Source: Salivita marina
GTDB lineage: Bacteria; Pseudomonadota; Gammaproteobacteria; Pseudomonadales; Azotimanducaceae
Assembly: GCA_038144425.1 (NCBI GenBank)
Contig: JAYQNS010000002.1
Coordinates: 248,001 to 312,000, forward strand
Reading direction: 5' to 3'
DNA length: 64,000 bases
How positions within the stretch are numbered: the first letter of the stretch is position 1; every line of letters starts with the position of its first letter. Under the pieces are notes generated by a model. That model was not told the DNA's origin, made no database searches, and saw only the letters and a program-made list of their open reading frames with translations. The translations under genes were made by a program, and so were the position numbers. Positions 8,032 through 16,552 of this stretch are shown here, in pieces.

Positions 8032-8870
8032 CGGCAATTCTGAAGCCCATCGATTTCGCGGCGGTCGATGCGCCGGTGCGCTTCACCGAGGATCTACGAG
8101 AGATCGGCTTTGCCGTACTACGCAGCGCGCCTCTGGACGATCACGCGATCACGCGGATCTATGACGCTTGGCTCGCCTTCTTCCAAAGTCCTGAAAAGAT
8201 GGCCTTCCGCTACGACCGGGAACGGCAGGACGGCTTCTTTTCCACGGCGGAGGCGGAGCATGCGAAGGGGGAGACGCTCCGGGATTTGAAGGAGTACTTC
8301 CACTACTACCCCTGGGGACGCTGCCCTGAAGCGCTACGGCCTGACTTAGAGCGTTATTACGCTGCCGTGTTTACCCTTGGGCAAACGCTTCTGGGGTGGG
8401 TGGAGGCGAACGCTCCGGCCGCCATCGCGAAGCAGCTGAGCGAACCCCTCTCGAGCATGATTGCGGGCAGTGACGTGTCTCTCCTGCGCATTCTTCACTA
8501 CCCTCCGCTTGCGGAAACGGCGGGAGAAGGGGAGCGGGCCGCCGCTCATGCGGATATCAATCTGCTGACCGTTCTGCCCGCCGCCAGTGCGCCGGGGCTT
8601 GAGGTAAAGGCCCGGGACGGGCGCTGGTTGTCCGTGCCCTGTACGCCGGGGCTCGTGGTGGTCAACACGGGCGATATGTTGCAGGAAGCGACGGACGGCT
8701 ACTTTCCTTCCACGGTGCATCGGGTGGTGAACCCTCGGGGGAAAGAGGCGAGGCAGCGACGCCTGTCCCTGCCCCTCTTCCTCCATCCGCGTCCGGAGGT
8801 GGTGCTGTCCTCGCGCCACAGCGCGGAGAGCTATCTAAATCAGCGTCTCCGCGAATTGGGCGTGATTTAA
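8028..8870 (+). CDS. 2-oxoglutarate/Fe(II) oxygenase, isopenicillin N synthase-like
   Basis: A 280-residue cupin-fold oxygenase. The iron facial triad is visible as HADIN (His and Asp, near residue 178) and HRVVNP (distal His, near residue 232), and the oxoglutarate-binding arginine in RRLSLPLF. The N-terminus DLREIGFAVLRSAPL fits the DIOX_N domain. The substrate is unknown; such enzymes act on amino acids, nucleosides or small metabolites. The start overlaps the nupC stop (ATGA). The stop shares a TTAA with the stop of the convergent ahcY. Confidence 0.88.
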   Translation: MTAILKPIDFAAVDAPVRFTEDLREIGFAVLRSAPLDDHAITRIYDAWLAFFQSPEKMAFRYDRERQDGFFSTAEAEHAKGETLRDLKEYFHYYPWGRCPEALRPDLERYYAAVFTLGQTLLGWVEANAPAAIAKQLSEPLSSMIAGSDVSLLRILHYPPLAETAGEGERAAAHADINLLTVLPAASAPGLEVKARDGRWLSVPCTPGLVVVNTGDMLQEATDGYFPSTVHRVVNPRGKEARQRRLSLPLFLHPRPEVVLSSRHSAESYLNQRLRELGVI

Positions 8871-10240
8871 TACTTGTAGTAGTCGGGCTTGTAGGGACCT
8901 TCCGTGGTCACACCGATATAGCCTGCCTGCTCCTGGGTTAGCTGGGTGAGCAAGCCTCCGAAGCCCTCGACCATGTAGCGCGCGACTTCTTCATCCAGAT
9001 GCTTGGGCAGCACTTCCACACTGATCGGCGGCCGCTGCTGTGGATCCTGATCGGCCCAGCGCTGATCAAACAGGTGCATCTGAGCGAGGACCTGGTTGGC
9101 GAAGGACCCATCCATGACCCGGGAGGGGTGACCCATGGCGTTGCCCAGGTTTACCAGCCGCCCCTCCGACAGCAGGATGATGAAGTCTGAGGGATCATCG
9201 CTGCGGAAGATGCGATGGACCTGGGGCTTCACTTCCTCCCAGCGCCAGTTTTCCCGCATATAGGCGGTGTCGATTTCATTATCGAAGTGACCGATGTTGC
9301 ACACCACCGCGCCTGCCTTCACGGTCGCCAGCATGTTCTTGTCGCATACGTCGGCGTTGCCCGTGGTGGTGACAATGAGATCCGTGTTGCCGAGGAGCGC
9401 CTCATCAATATCGGCGCGCTGTCCCGTGTTCCGGCCGCCCTTGTAGGGGGACACCACCTCAAAGCCGTCCATGCACGCCTGCATGCCGCAGATGGGGTCA
9501 ATTTCCGTGACCTTCACAATCATCTTCTCGGCGTCGAGGGACTGGGCCGACCCCTTGCCCACGTCCCCGTAGCCGATGACCAGAGCCTTCTTTCCAGACA
9601 TGAGCATGTCCGTGGCGCGCTTGATGGCGTCGGAAAGGGAGTGGCGGCAGCCGTACTTATTGTCGTTTTTCGACTTGGTGACGGAGTCATTCACGTTGAT
9701 TGCGGGGACCTTCAGATACCCTTCACGCATCATTTCGTAAAGGCGGTGGACGCCCGTGGTGGTCTCTTCGCTGATCCCGTGAATGCGATCAAGCATGGCG
9801 GGATAGGCATCGTGAATGCGCTGGGTGAGGTCGCCGCCGTCGTCCAAAAGTAGGTTCGCTTCCCAGGGGGCGCCGTCCTTCATAATGGTCTGCTCGATGC
9901 ACCACCAGTACTCCTCTTCCGTTTCTCCCTTCCAGGCGAAAACTGGAATGCCCGCGGCGGCGATGGCCGCGGCGGCGTGGTCCTGAGTGGAGAAAATGTT
10001 GCAGGAGCTCCAGCGTACTTCGGCGCCGAGGGCGACGAGGGTCTCGATGAGTACGGCCGTTTGCACGGTCATATGAATGCAGCCAATGATCCGGGCACCG
10101 GCGAGGGGTGCGCTTTCGGCGTAGCGGCGGCGCAGCGCGATGAGCGCTGGCATTTCCGCCTCCGCCAGCTCGATTTCCCGGCGGCCGAATTCCGCGAGGC
10201 TCATATCCGCAACTTTGTAGTCGGTGAAACTCATCATCAT
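8867..10240 (-). CDS. ahcY: S-adenosylhomocysteinase
   Basis: Reversibly hydrolyses S-adenosylhomocysteine to adenosine and homocysteine, relieving product inhibition of methyltransferases. The 457-residue protein has DYKVADMSLAEFGR at the N-terminus, IGCIHMTVQTAVLIETL, the NAD-binding GYGDVGKG and the C-terminal GPYKPDYYKY that completes the NAD site. Three consecutive ATG codons follow AAGGAG; the third (plus-strand 10232-10234) has the best spacing. The first overlaps the stop of the SahR-like regulator, so the two are coupled. No SAH riboswitch was seen; control is probably by the regulator. Confidence 0.97.
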   Translation of the reverse strand: MMMSFTDYKVADMSLAEFGRREIELAEAEMPALIALRRRYAESAPLAGARIIGCIHMTVQTAVLIETLVALGAEVRWSSCNIFSTQDHAAAAIAAAGIPVFAWKGETEEEYWWCIEQTIMKDGAPWEANLLLDDGGDLTQRIHDAYPAMLDRIHGISEETTTGVHRLYEMMREGYLKVPAINVNDSVTKSKNDNKYGCRHSLSDAIKRATDMLMSGKKALVIGYGDVGKGSAQSLDAEKMIVKVTEIDPICGMQACMDGFEVVSPYKGGRNTGQRADIDEALLGNTDLIVTTTGNADVCDKNMLATVKAGAVVCNIGHFDNEIDTAYMRENWRWEEVKPQVHRIFRSDDPSDFIILLSEGRLVNLGNAMGHPSRVMDGSFANQVLAQMHLFDQRWADQDPQQRPPISVEVLPKHLDEEVARYMVEGFGGLLTQLTQEQAGYIGVTTEGPYKPDYYKY

Positions 10241-11283
10241 CTCCTTGCTTCGGCGGCGCCGAGGGGGGCTTGGGGCCGCGCGTAGCGGCTGAGGTGTATT
10301 TGGAAACCGTTTCTTAGGGTGAGGAATTGCCGTTCCTGCAAGCGGGCGCCGGCGTCCTGGGCCCAGCGGTCCTGGTCCTCCGGCGCGATGCCGAGCCAGA
10401 GATCGCCGCAGGCGTCTCCGACCCAGGCCTGTTCATGGGGGCTGAGCTCTGCAACGAGCAGTTCGCCGTCGGCCGCGAGGGCCCGCACCGCTGCCCGGGT
10501 GAGGGCCGCGGGGGTTTGGCTGTGATGCAGCACCATGGCGAGCACGACAACGCGGTGATCGCGGGCGGCGGGGTTCCGCCCGTCAAGGTGTTCGAAGGCG
10601 CCGCAGTGGAAGTGGGGCAGGGCTTCGCCGTCCTTCGCTAGGCGCTGTGCGCATCGGCGGAGCATCTCTTCCGAGCGATCCACGGCCCACACCGTGTCGA
10701 AGCGGCCCAGCAGCGTGGGCAGAAACTCGCCGAGTCCTGGACCAATCTCAAGGGCCTGGGCGCCGCCCGCCGGGAGCCACTCCGTTAGCACCGGCAGGTA
10801 GCGATCGGGCAGGGCAATAAGATCCTGGCTCGCTTCGAAGGCTTCCCCGTTCCGCTCGAAGAAGGCCCGGCTGCGGGCGCCGCGGTCGGCAATCACCTGA
10901 GCAACGCCGGCCTCAAGGGCGGGGCCCAGGGGGGCGGCGTCGAGCTCTTCAAATAGGGTGGCAAAGGTCCGGTCCCCGGGGCCCGGAGGGCTTGGGCGCT
11001 GGGCTCGGCGGTAGAACCGGTGCGTGCCGTCCCGCTGCTGCCGAAGGAGCCCCGCATCCCCTAGGGCCTTTAGGTGGTGACTCACCGTAGCCTGGCCCAG
11101 CCCGAGGATCGTGCCCAGTTCCTGGACGCTATAGGCGTCCTCGGCCAGCAGCCGAAGGATGGCCAGCCGCGCGCCATCGGCGCAGGCCCGAAGGCCAGCG
11201 AGGAGCTGAGGGTCAATGGTCGCGCTGGGAAGGGTGTGGGCCTTGGGCACCGGCAACCTCGGGAAAACCGTGAAGGCGCGCAT
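10237..11283 (-). CDS. sahR: ArsR-family regulator fused to a SAM methyltransferase domain (SahR-like)
   Basis: A 348-residue two-domain protein. Residues ~36-92 form an ArsR winged helix (ARLAILRLLAEDAYS, GLGQATVSHHLKALGDAGLL). Residues ~175-300 form a class I methyltransferase-like fold with LEIGPGLGEFLP (SAM motif I), VWAVDRSEEML and VVVLAMVLHHSQT. This architecture next to ahcY matches SahR, the S-adenosylhomocysteine-responsive repressor of methionine-cycle genes. The start at MRAFTVFPRL was chosen over an upstream ATG because it lies directly at the promoter edge. The gene is coupled to ahcY, and a candidate operator is 34 bases upstream. Confidence 0.85.
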   Translation of the reverse strand: MRAFTVFPRLPVPKAHTLPSATIDPQLLAGLRACADGARLAILRLLAEDAYSVQELGTILGLGQATVSHHLKALGDAGLLRQQRDGTHRFYRRAQRPSPPGPGDRTFATLFEELDAAPLGPALEAGVAQVIADRGARSRAFFERNGEAFEASQDLIALPDRYLPVLTEWLPAGGAQALEIGPGLGEFLPTLLGRFDTVWAVDRSEEMLRRCAQRLAKDGEALPHFHCGAFEHLDGRNPAARDHRVVVLAMVLHHSQTPAALTRAAVRALAADGELLVAELSPHEQAWVGDACGDLWLGIAPEDQDRWAQDAGARLQERQFLTLRNGFQIHLSRYARPQAPLGAAEARR

Positions 11284-11316
11284 TCTGCGTACCGGCGAGG
11301 GCCTTGGCAAGTCTTT

Positions 11317-11332
11317 ATCGATATTTGTCGAT
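11317..11332. promoter_or_regulatory. Candidate SahR operator
   Basis: ATCGATATTTGTCGAT is an imperfect palindrome with arms ATCGA/TCGAT and a six-base AT-rich centre. It lies 34 bases upstream of the regulator's start, in the only non-coding gap before the regulator-ahcY operon. ArsR proteins bind short AT-rich palindromes of this kind. Autoregulation of the operon is an inference from position. Confidence 0.55.
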
Positions 11333-11431
11333 GAATTTTGGCAGGGCCGGTGTTCCCCGGTCCCCAGGCTGCGCTAAGCTGCGCAGCCGGCGTGCTTTCG
11401 TGCGCCCTAAGTCACTGATGGGAGAGCCTCC

Positions 11432-12469
11432 ATGAGCCAAACCGTAAGCCATGCCTGGGTCCTTAAGCGACGTCCGGCGGGGCGCATTACGCGCGATGAC
11501 TACGACTGGGTGGAGATGCCCCTGAACGCCCCGAAGGCTGGGCGAAGTGCTGGTGCGCACGGTCTATCTCTCCCTCGACCCCACGAACCGTATTTGGGCG
11601 AGCGATATGGCCCAGTACATGCCGCCGGTGGAGCTTGGCGAAGTCATGCGGGGGGCACCCTGGGGGTAGTGGAAGCCAGCGGGGATGAGAACTTCGCCGT
11701 GGGCGACGTGGTGCAGGGCATGTGGGGCTGGCGTTCCCATGCGCTGCAGCCGGCCATGGCCGTAAATAAGCTGCCCGCCCAGCCGGGGGTGCCCTGGGAC
11801 GCCTACATGAGCGTGCTCGGGGCCACGGGCATGACCGCCTACTTTGGCCTCATGGACCTTGGCGCGCCGAAGGCTGGGGAAACGCTCGTCGTGTCCGCTG
11901 CCGCTGGCGCCGTGGGCTCTCTCGTGGGGCAGATCGGCAAGATCATGGGCTGCCGGGTGATCGGCACCGCGGGGAGCGACGAGAAGTGTGCGCACCTCAT
12001 CAATGATCTGGGCTTCGATGCGGCCATCAATTACAAAACAGCCGATTTAGGGGCGGCGCTCGATGAAGCCGCTCCGAACGGTATCGATATTTACTTTGAG
12101 AACACTGGCGGCCCGGTGACGGATGCGGTTTACCCCCGCCTGAACCTGAATGCGCGCATTCCTCTTTGCGGCCTCATCGCCCACTACAACGATGAAGAGA
12201 CCGGGGAGGGCACGCCGGGGCCGAAGAACTTCCAGATGGCGCTCATGCGCCGGGCCTTGATCAAGGGCTTCATCGTGATCGACTATCTGCCCCGCTTCCC
12301 GGAAGGCATCGCCGCGATGGCCGGGTGGCTCGCGGAAGGCAAGCTTCAGTACCGCACCGATATGGTGGAGGGCCTCGAGAACGCCGTAGAAGGGGTTAAC
12401 CGCCTCTTTGATGGCGCCAACACGGGCAAGCTCCTGGTCCGGTGCAGCGAAGCGCCGGCGACGCCATGA
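11432..12469 (+). CDS. NADP-dependent MDR oxidoreductase (alkenal/enone reductase type), two compensating frame shifts
   Basis: A ~345-residue medium-chain dehydrogenase/reductase without zinc ligands, of the 2-alkenal/prostaglandin reductase group. The Rossmann motif SAAAGAVGSLVGQIGK lies near residue 150, preceded by ATGMTAYFGLMDLGAPKAGE and followed by FENTGG. Residues ~38-73 make no sense in the main frame. In the +1 frame they read GEVLVRTVYLSLDPTNRIW and YMPPVELGEVMRG, exactly the family sequence. One extra G at 11540-11542 and one missing G in the run at 11650-11655 explain this. The stop overlaps the aminotransferase start. Confidence 0.85.
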   Translation: MSQTVSHAWVLKRRPAGRITRDDYDWVEMPLNAPKAGRSAGAHGLSLPRPHEPYLGERYGPVHAAGGAWRSHAGGTLGVVEASGDENFAVGDVVQGMWGWRSHALQPAMAVNKLPAQPGVPWDAYMSVLGATGMTAYFGLMDLGAPKAGETLVVSAAAGAVGSLVGQIGKIMGCRVIGTAGSDEKCAHLINDLGFDAAINYKTADLGAALDEAAPNGIDIYFENTGGPVTDAVYPRLNLNARIPLCGLIAHYNDEETGEGTPGPKNFQMALMRRALIKGFIVIDYLPRFPEGIAAMAGWLAEGKLQYRTDMVEGLENAVEGVNRLFDGANTGKLLVRCSEAPATP

Positions 12470-13647
12470 CTCAAGCGGTGATGGCGTCTGCGCCCCGGGA
12501 TGGGCTGCCCAGCAAGCTGCCGGCGGTGGGGACCACCATTTTCACGGTGATGTCCCAGCTAGCCCAGGCCCACGGTGCCCTGAACCTGTCCCAGGGCTTC
12601 CCGGATTTTGACGGGCCCTCGGCGCTGCTCGATCGGGTTAGCCACTATCTTCACCACGGCGCCAATCAGTATGCGCCCATGACGGGCGCGCCGGCGTTGC
12701 GCGAGGCCCTTGCGGAGAAAATCGCCGCTGATTATGGCGCCGTCGTGGATCCGGACCAGGAGATCACCATTACCTCTGGGGCGACGGAAGCGCTGTTCTG
12801 CGCCGTGCAGGCAGTGGTAGGCCCGGGGGACGAGGTGGTGATTTTTGATCCTGCCTACGATTCCTACGATCCCGCGGTGGTGATGGCCGGGGGCACGCCC
12901 GTGCACCTGGCCCTTGAGGCCCCCGGTTTCGAGATCGACTTCGACGCGCTGGAGGCGGTGCTGTCCTCTCGCACCCGGGCCGTGGTGATCAACACCCCGC
13001 ACAACCCTACGGGAACGGTCCTTTCCGAAGCGGCGCTGCTGCGCCTTGGGGCCCTGGCGGAGCGTTACGGTTTCTGGATCCTCTCCGATGAGGTGTACGA
13101 GCACATAATTTTCGATGGGCAGCGCCACGAAAGCGTGCTGCGCCATCCCCAGCTGGCGGCGCGCAGCTTCATGGTGTCCTCCCTGGGGAAGACCTACCAC
13201 ACCACGGGATGGAAGATCGGCTACTGCGTGGCGCCGGCGGCGCTCACGGCGGAGTTTCGGAAGATTCACCAGTACGTGACCTTCTGCACGCACCACCCGA
13301 CCCAGCTCGCCCATGCGGATTTCCTTCGGGAGCATCCGGAGCACCACCGTGAGTTGCCGGCGTTCTACGAGGCGAAGCGCGATCGGCTGGCGGAGCTCCT
13401 GGCGCCCTCGCGCTTTCACTTCACCCCGAGCCCTGGCACCTACTTCCAACTGGTCGACTACCGGGACATCTCCGACGAACCGGACCACCTGCTGGCTCGG
13501 CGCCTTACCGAATCCATTGGCGTGGCGACCATTCCCGTCAGCGTTTTTTACGCGGATCCGCCGAAGGATCAGCGCCTGCTGCGCCTCTGCTTCTGCAAGG
13601 ATGAGACAACGCTCGTGCAGGCTGCGGAGCGCCTGTGCGCGATCTAA
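12466..13647 (+). CDS. mtnE: Methionine-type aminotransferase (YbdL/MtnE-like)
   Basis: A class I PLP aminotransferase of 393 residues. NTPHNPTG is the substrate-binding segment, LSDEVYEHIIFDG includes the PLP-contacting Asp and Tyr, and SSLGKTYHTTGWKIGYC carries the catalytic lysine. The N-terminus TTIFTVMSQLAQAHGALNLS matches methionine--oxo-acid (glutamine) aminotransferases such as YbdL. It probably converts 4-methylthio-2-oxobutanoate, the MtnD product, to methionine. The start at MTQAV overlaps the preceding stop. The partner omega-amidase gene overlaps its 3' end, which strongly supports glutamine as amino donor. Confidence 0.88.
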   Translation: MTQAVMASAPRDGLPSKLPAVGTTIFTVMSQLAQAHGALNLSQGFPDFDGPSALLDRVSHYLHHGANQYAPMTGAPALREALAEKIAADYGAVVDPDQEITITSGATEALFCAVQAVVGPGDEVVIFDPAYDSYDPAVVMAGGTPVHLALEAPGFEIDFDALEAVLSSRTRAVVINTPHNPTGTVLSEAALLRLGALAERYGFWILSDEVYEHIIFDGQRHESVLRHPQLAARSFMVSSLGKTYHTTGWKIGYCVAPAALTAEFRKIHQYVTFCTHHPTQLAHADFLREHPEHHRELPAFYEAKRDRLAELLAPSRFHFTPSPGTYFQLVDYRDISDEPDHLLARRLTESIGVATIPVSVFYADPPKDQRLLRLCFCKDETTLVQAAERLCAI

Positions 13648-14429
13648 GGTTGGCGCTGCTCCAGCGGGCCACGGCCTGGCACGACCCGGAGGCGAATCGA
13701 AGCGACCTCGAGGCCAGCCTCGCCCTGCTCCCCGCCGGCCTTGATGTGGTGCTGCTACCGGAAATGTTCACCACTGGCTTTACCATGGAGACGGAAACCC
13801 AAGGGGAAGTGCATCCTGGACCGACGGTGGCTTGGCTCAGGACCCAGGCCGCGCGCCTAGACGCCGCAGTGGCCGGAAGCGTGGCGGTGCAAGCCCCGGG
13901 GGAGGGTGCGCGGAATCGCTTCTACTTTGTCACGCCGCAGGGTGAGGTCACCTTCTACGATAAGCGTCACCTGTTTCGCATGGCCGGGGAGCACGAGCAC
14001 TACGCCCCGGGAACTCGGCGGGTGGTGGTGCCCTGGCGTGGCTGGCGCCTTGCGCTGCAAGTCTGCTACGACCTTCGCTTTCCCGTTTTTATGCGCAACC
14101 GGGGGGATTACGACGCGCTGCTGCTGGTGGCCAACTGGCCGGCCCCGCGGCAGGAGCAGTGGCGCGCGCTGCTGCCGGCCCGGGCCATTGAAAACCAGTG
14201 CTGGCTGGCGGCGGTGAATATCGTTGGGGAGGACGGGACTGGGAAGGCCTATCGTGGGGGCAGCACGGTGATTGACTGCCTTGGCCAGCGTCACGGGGAG
14301 CTTTTGGAAAGCCCCGGAGTGCTCCTGGGCACCTTTTCCGCGGCGCAGCTGGCAGCCCAGCGGGCGGCCTTTCCCGTGGCTCAGGACGCGGACGACTTTG
14401 AACTGGGGAGCCCCGGGCTCTTGCCTTGA
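13635..14429 (+). CDS. mtnU: Omega-amidase of the carbon-nitrogen hydrolase family (MtnU/YafV-like)
   Basis: A 264-residue nitrilase-superfamily amidase. The Glu-Lys-Cys triad is visible: Glu in LLPEMFTTGF, Lys in FYDKRHLF and the nucleophile Cys in LQVCYDLRFP. YafV-type omega-amidases hydrolyse alpha-ketoglutaramate, produced when glutamine donates its amino group, and so pull the transamination forward. The GTG start lies 13 bases inside the end of the aminotransferase gene, in another frame. The gene pair probably completes the salvage pathway begun by mtnBDC 6-8 kb away. Confidence 0.87.
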   Translation: MRDLRLALLQRATAWHDPEANRSDLEASLALLPAGLDVVLLPEMFTTGFTMETETQGEVHPGPTVAWLRTQAARLDAAVAGSVAVQAPGEGARNRFYFVTPQGEVTFYDKRHLFRMAGEHEHYAPGTRRVVVPWRGWRLALQVCYDLRFPVFMRNRGDYDALLLVANWPAPRQEQWRALLPARAIENQCWLAAVNIVGEDGTGKAYRGGSTVIDCLGQRHGELLESPGVLLGTFSAAQLAAQRAAFPVAQDADDFELGSPGLLP

Positions 14430-14452
14430 ACCGAAAATACTAAGGGGATTTC

Positions 14453-16153
14453 ATGAGTTACGCCTTGAGTTGGGAAGCGGCCCTGGCGGAGATTACGGCG
14501 CCGGGCACGCCCCATGAGCTCACGGAGCGGGATTTTGGCGCCTACCAGGTGCCCAGCTTTAAGCATCTGCCTGGCCACCTTTCGGATATCTACCGCGCCG
14601 CCGCGGAGACCCACGGCGACAAAACCTTCCTCGTTTACGAAGACAGGCGCCTGACCTTCGCTGAAGCCTGGGCCGAAGCTCAGGCCCTGGCGGCAGGGCT
14701 TGCGGCACGCTATGGCGTGGCCCGGGGGGATCGGGTCGCGCTGGCGCTCCGTAACTACCCCGAATGGATCCTCGTCTTTATGGCGGCGACGGCCCTCGGC
14801 GCCGTGGCTGTGCCCGTGAACGCCTGGTGGACGGAAGAAGAGATGGCTTACGGCCTCAAGGATTCCGGAGCCAAGGTCGTGGTAGTTGATGACGAGCGTT
14901 TGGTTCGCCTTCCTGCGGCGCGGCAAGAAAATCCTGAGCTCGTCGTGCTGACGGTACGGAGCACCGCCGCGGACTCCAGCACGGCGGCGGTGGAGGGTCT
15001 CCTCGCGGCCTTTGCTGGCGAGCCTTGCCCGGCCCACGGGGGGTCGGTGGACGACGACGCCATGATTCTCTACACCTCGGGCACCACGGGGTTTCCCAAG
15101 GGCGCTGTTTCAACCCACTACGCGGTGCTGAGCGCGGTGCTGGCCTTCGAGTCGAATCAGGCGCTCTTTGCGCGGCGGGCGCCCCCGGCGCCGGAGGCTC
15201 CGGTGCTTGATCCGGCCATGCTCGTGAGCGTGCCCCTCTTTCACGTGACTGGGAGTAACGCGATTTTCCTCACTGCCTTCCGCCCCGGGCGCAAACTGGT
15301 GCTCATGTACAAGTGGAATGCGGAGGAAGCGCTGTCCCTGATTGAGCGAGAGCGGGTGACCGCCTTTACCGGCGTGCCTACCATGACCTGGGAAATGCTC
15401 CAGTGCGAGAACTTTGACCAGTACGACACCTCCAGCCTCCAATCCATTGGGGGCGGGGGGGCGCCAGCGCCCCCGGAGCAGGTTCGTCAGGTCGAGGCGC
15501 GCTTCAAGGGCCGGCCGGGCATTGGTTACGGCCTCACGGAAAGCAATGCCGTGGGCGCGCAGAACAATGGCGATGACTACCTGGCCCGGCCCCGGAGCAC
15601 GGGCCGGCCTCCCTGCGTCGTGGCCATCGAAGCCTTCAACGATCAGGGGCAGCAATGTCCCCGGGGTACGCTCGGGGAGCTGTGGATGAAAGGCCCGCAC
15701 CTGTTCCGGGGCTACTGGAATCGCCCCGAAGCCACGGCGGAAGCGCTCCAGAACGGTTGGTTTAAGACCGGCGATATTGGTCGGGTGGATGAGGACGGCT
15801 TCGTCACCATCGAAGATCGGAAAAAGGACATGGTGCTCCGGGGCGGGGAAAACGTGTACTGCGCGGAGGTGGAGGGCGCCCTCTACGAGCTTCCCGGAGT
15901 GAGTGAAGCGATCGTCTTTGGCCTTCCCCATGAGCGTTTGGGGGAAGAGGTGGCCGCAGTGATCGTGGCCGCCCCTGGCGCTGCCTTCGAAGCCGAAGGC
16001 GTGCGCGCCAAGCTTCGCGAATCCCTAGCCCACTTTAAGGTGCCCTCCCAGCTGTTTTTCCAGGGGGACCCGCTGCCTCGCAACGCCTCGGGGAAATTTC
16101 TCAAGCGGGAGGTCCGGGCGGCCCTGCTGGAGGCGGGAGCGGTGGGCACGTGA
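14453..16153 (+). CDS. Acyl-CoA synthetase (AMP-forming, class I adenylate-forming)
   Basis: A 566-residue ligase that activates a carboxylic acid as acyl-AMP and then acyl-CoA. The P-loop-like motif ILYTSGTTGFPKGAV lies near residue 205, GYGLTESNAV near residue 360, the hinge GWFKTGDIG near residue 440, and the catalytic lysine in NASGKFLKREV near residue 548. No signal or transmembrane segment is seen. The closest known families are fatty-acid and aromatic acid CoA ligases; the substrate is open. Its TGA overlaps the GTG start of the following cytochrome gene. Confidence 0.9.
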   Translation: MSYALSWEAALAEITAPGTPHELTERDFGAYQVPSFKHLPGHLSDIYRAAAETHGDKTFLVYEDRRLTFAEAWAEAQALAAGLAARYGVARGDRVALALRNYPEWILVFMAATALGAVAVPVNAWWTEEEMAYGLKDSGAKVVVVDDERLVRLPAARQENPELVVLTVRSTAADSSTAAVEGLLAAFAGEPCPAHGGSVDDDAMILYTSGTTGFPKGAVSTHYAVLSAVLAFESNQALFARRAPPAPEAPVLDPAMLVSVPLFHVTGSNAIFLTAFRPGRKLVLMYKWNAEEALSLIERERVTAFTGVPTMTWEMLQCENFDQYDTSSLQSIGGGGAPAPPEQVRQVEARFKGRPGIGYGLTESNAVGAQNNGDDYLARPRSTGRPPCVVAIEAFNDQGQQCPRGTLGELWMKGPHLFRGYWNRPEATAEALQNGWFKTGDIGRVDEDGFVTIEDRKKDMVLRGGENVYCAEVEGALYELPGVSEAIVFGLPHERLGEEVAAVIVAAPGAAFEAEGVRAKLRESLAHFKVPSQLFFQGDPLPRNASGKFLKREVRAALLEAGAVGT

Positions 16154-16548
16154 AGGGACGCTTCGGCACGCTTGGGCTAGGCCTCGCCCTCGCGGGGGCG
16201 CTCGCGGCGAGCCTGAGTGGTTGCGATGGGGGCGCTGCCTCCGGTGACCGCGCCGCGCCTCGCCCCCTGCCCCCCGAGCCCCTGGCCTCGAGCTATCGTC
16301 GCCATTGCCAGCAATGTCATAGCCTTGGCGTCGCTGGGGCCCCGGCCGTGGGCGATGTGGTGGCCTGGGCGCCGCGGCAAGCGCAGGGGTTGCCGGCGCT
16401 GCTTGCTCGGGTCGAGGCGGGGATTCCCCCGGCCATGCCGCCCCGGGGGGGCTGCTTGCGCTGTGACGATGCCACGCTCGAGGCCCTTGTACGCTGGATG
16501 GCCTTTGAGGCCCTGGAAACCGGCGCGAACGCGCTCACGGAGGGTTAG
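16150..16548 (+). CDS. Cytochrome c5-like lipoprotein
   Basis: A 132-residue exported protein. The N-terminus has a hydrophobic segment ending in the lipobox LSGC near residue 25, so the mature protein is probably lipid-anchored. One c-type haem site, CQQCH, lies near residue 56, and a C-terminal PPRGGCLRCDD segment with two further cysteines is typical of the cytochrome c5 group; MPP supplies the likely axial methionine. It is probably a periplasmic electron carrier. The GTG start overlaps the acyl-CoA synthetase stop. Confidence 0.85.
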   Translation: MKGRFGTLGLGLALAGALAASLSGCDGGAASGDRAAPRPLPPEPLASSYRRHCQQCHSLGVAGAPAVGDVVAWAPRQAQGLPALLARVEAGIPPAMPPRGGCLRCDDATLEALVRWMAFEALETGANALTEG

Positions 16549-16552
16549 GTCC

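Noticed and set aside
10230..10245. Search for a SAH riboswitch before ahcY
   Set aside because: The ahcY start overlaps the upstream regulator's stop, leaving no leader that could hold a riboswitch.
12559..13488. A 309-codon open frame antisense to the aminotransferase
   Set aside because: It has arginine- and glycine-rich low-complexity translation typical of shadows, and the sense strand has a complete PLP enzyme.
15110..15931. A 273-codon antisense frame in the acyl-CoA synthetase gene
   Set aside because: No recognisable domain; the sense strand carries all adenylate-forming motifs.
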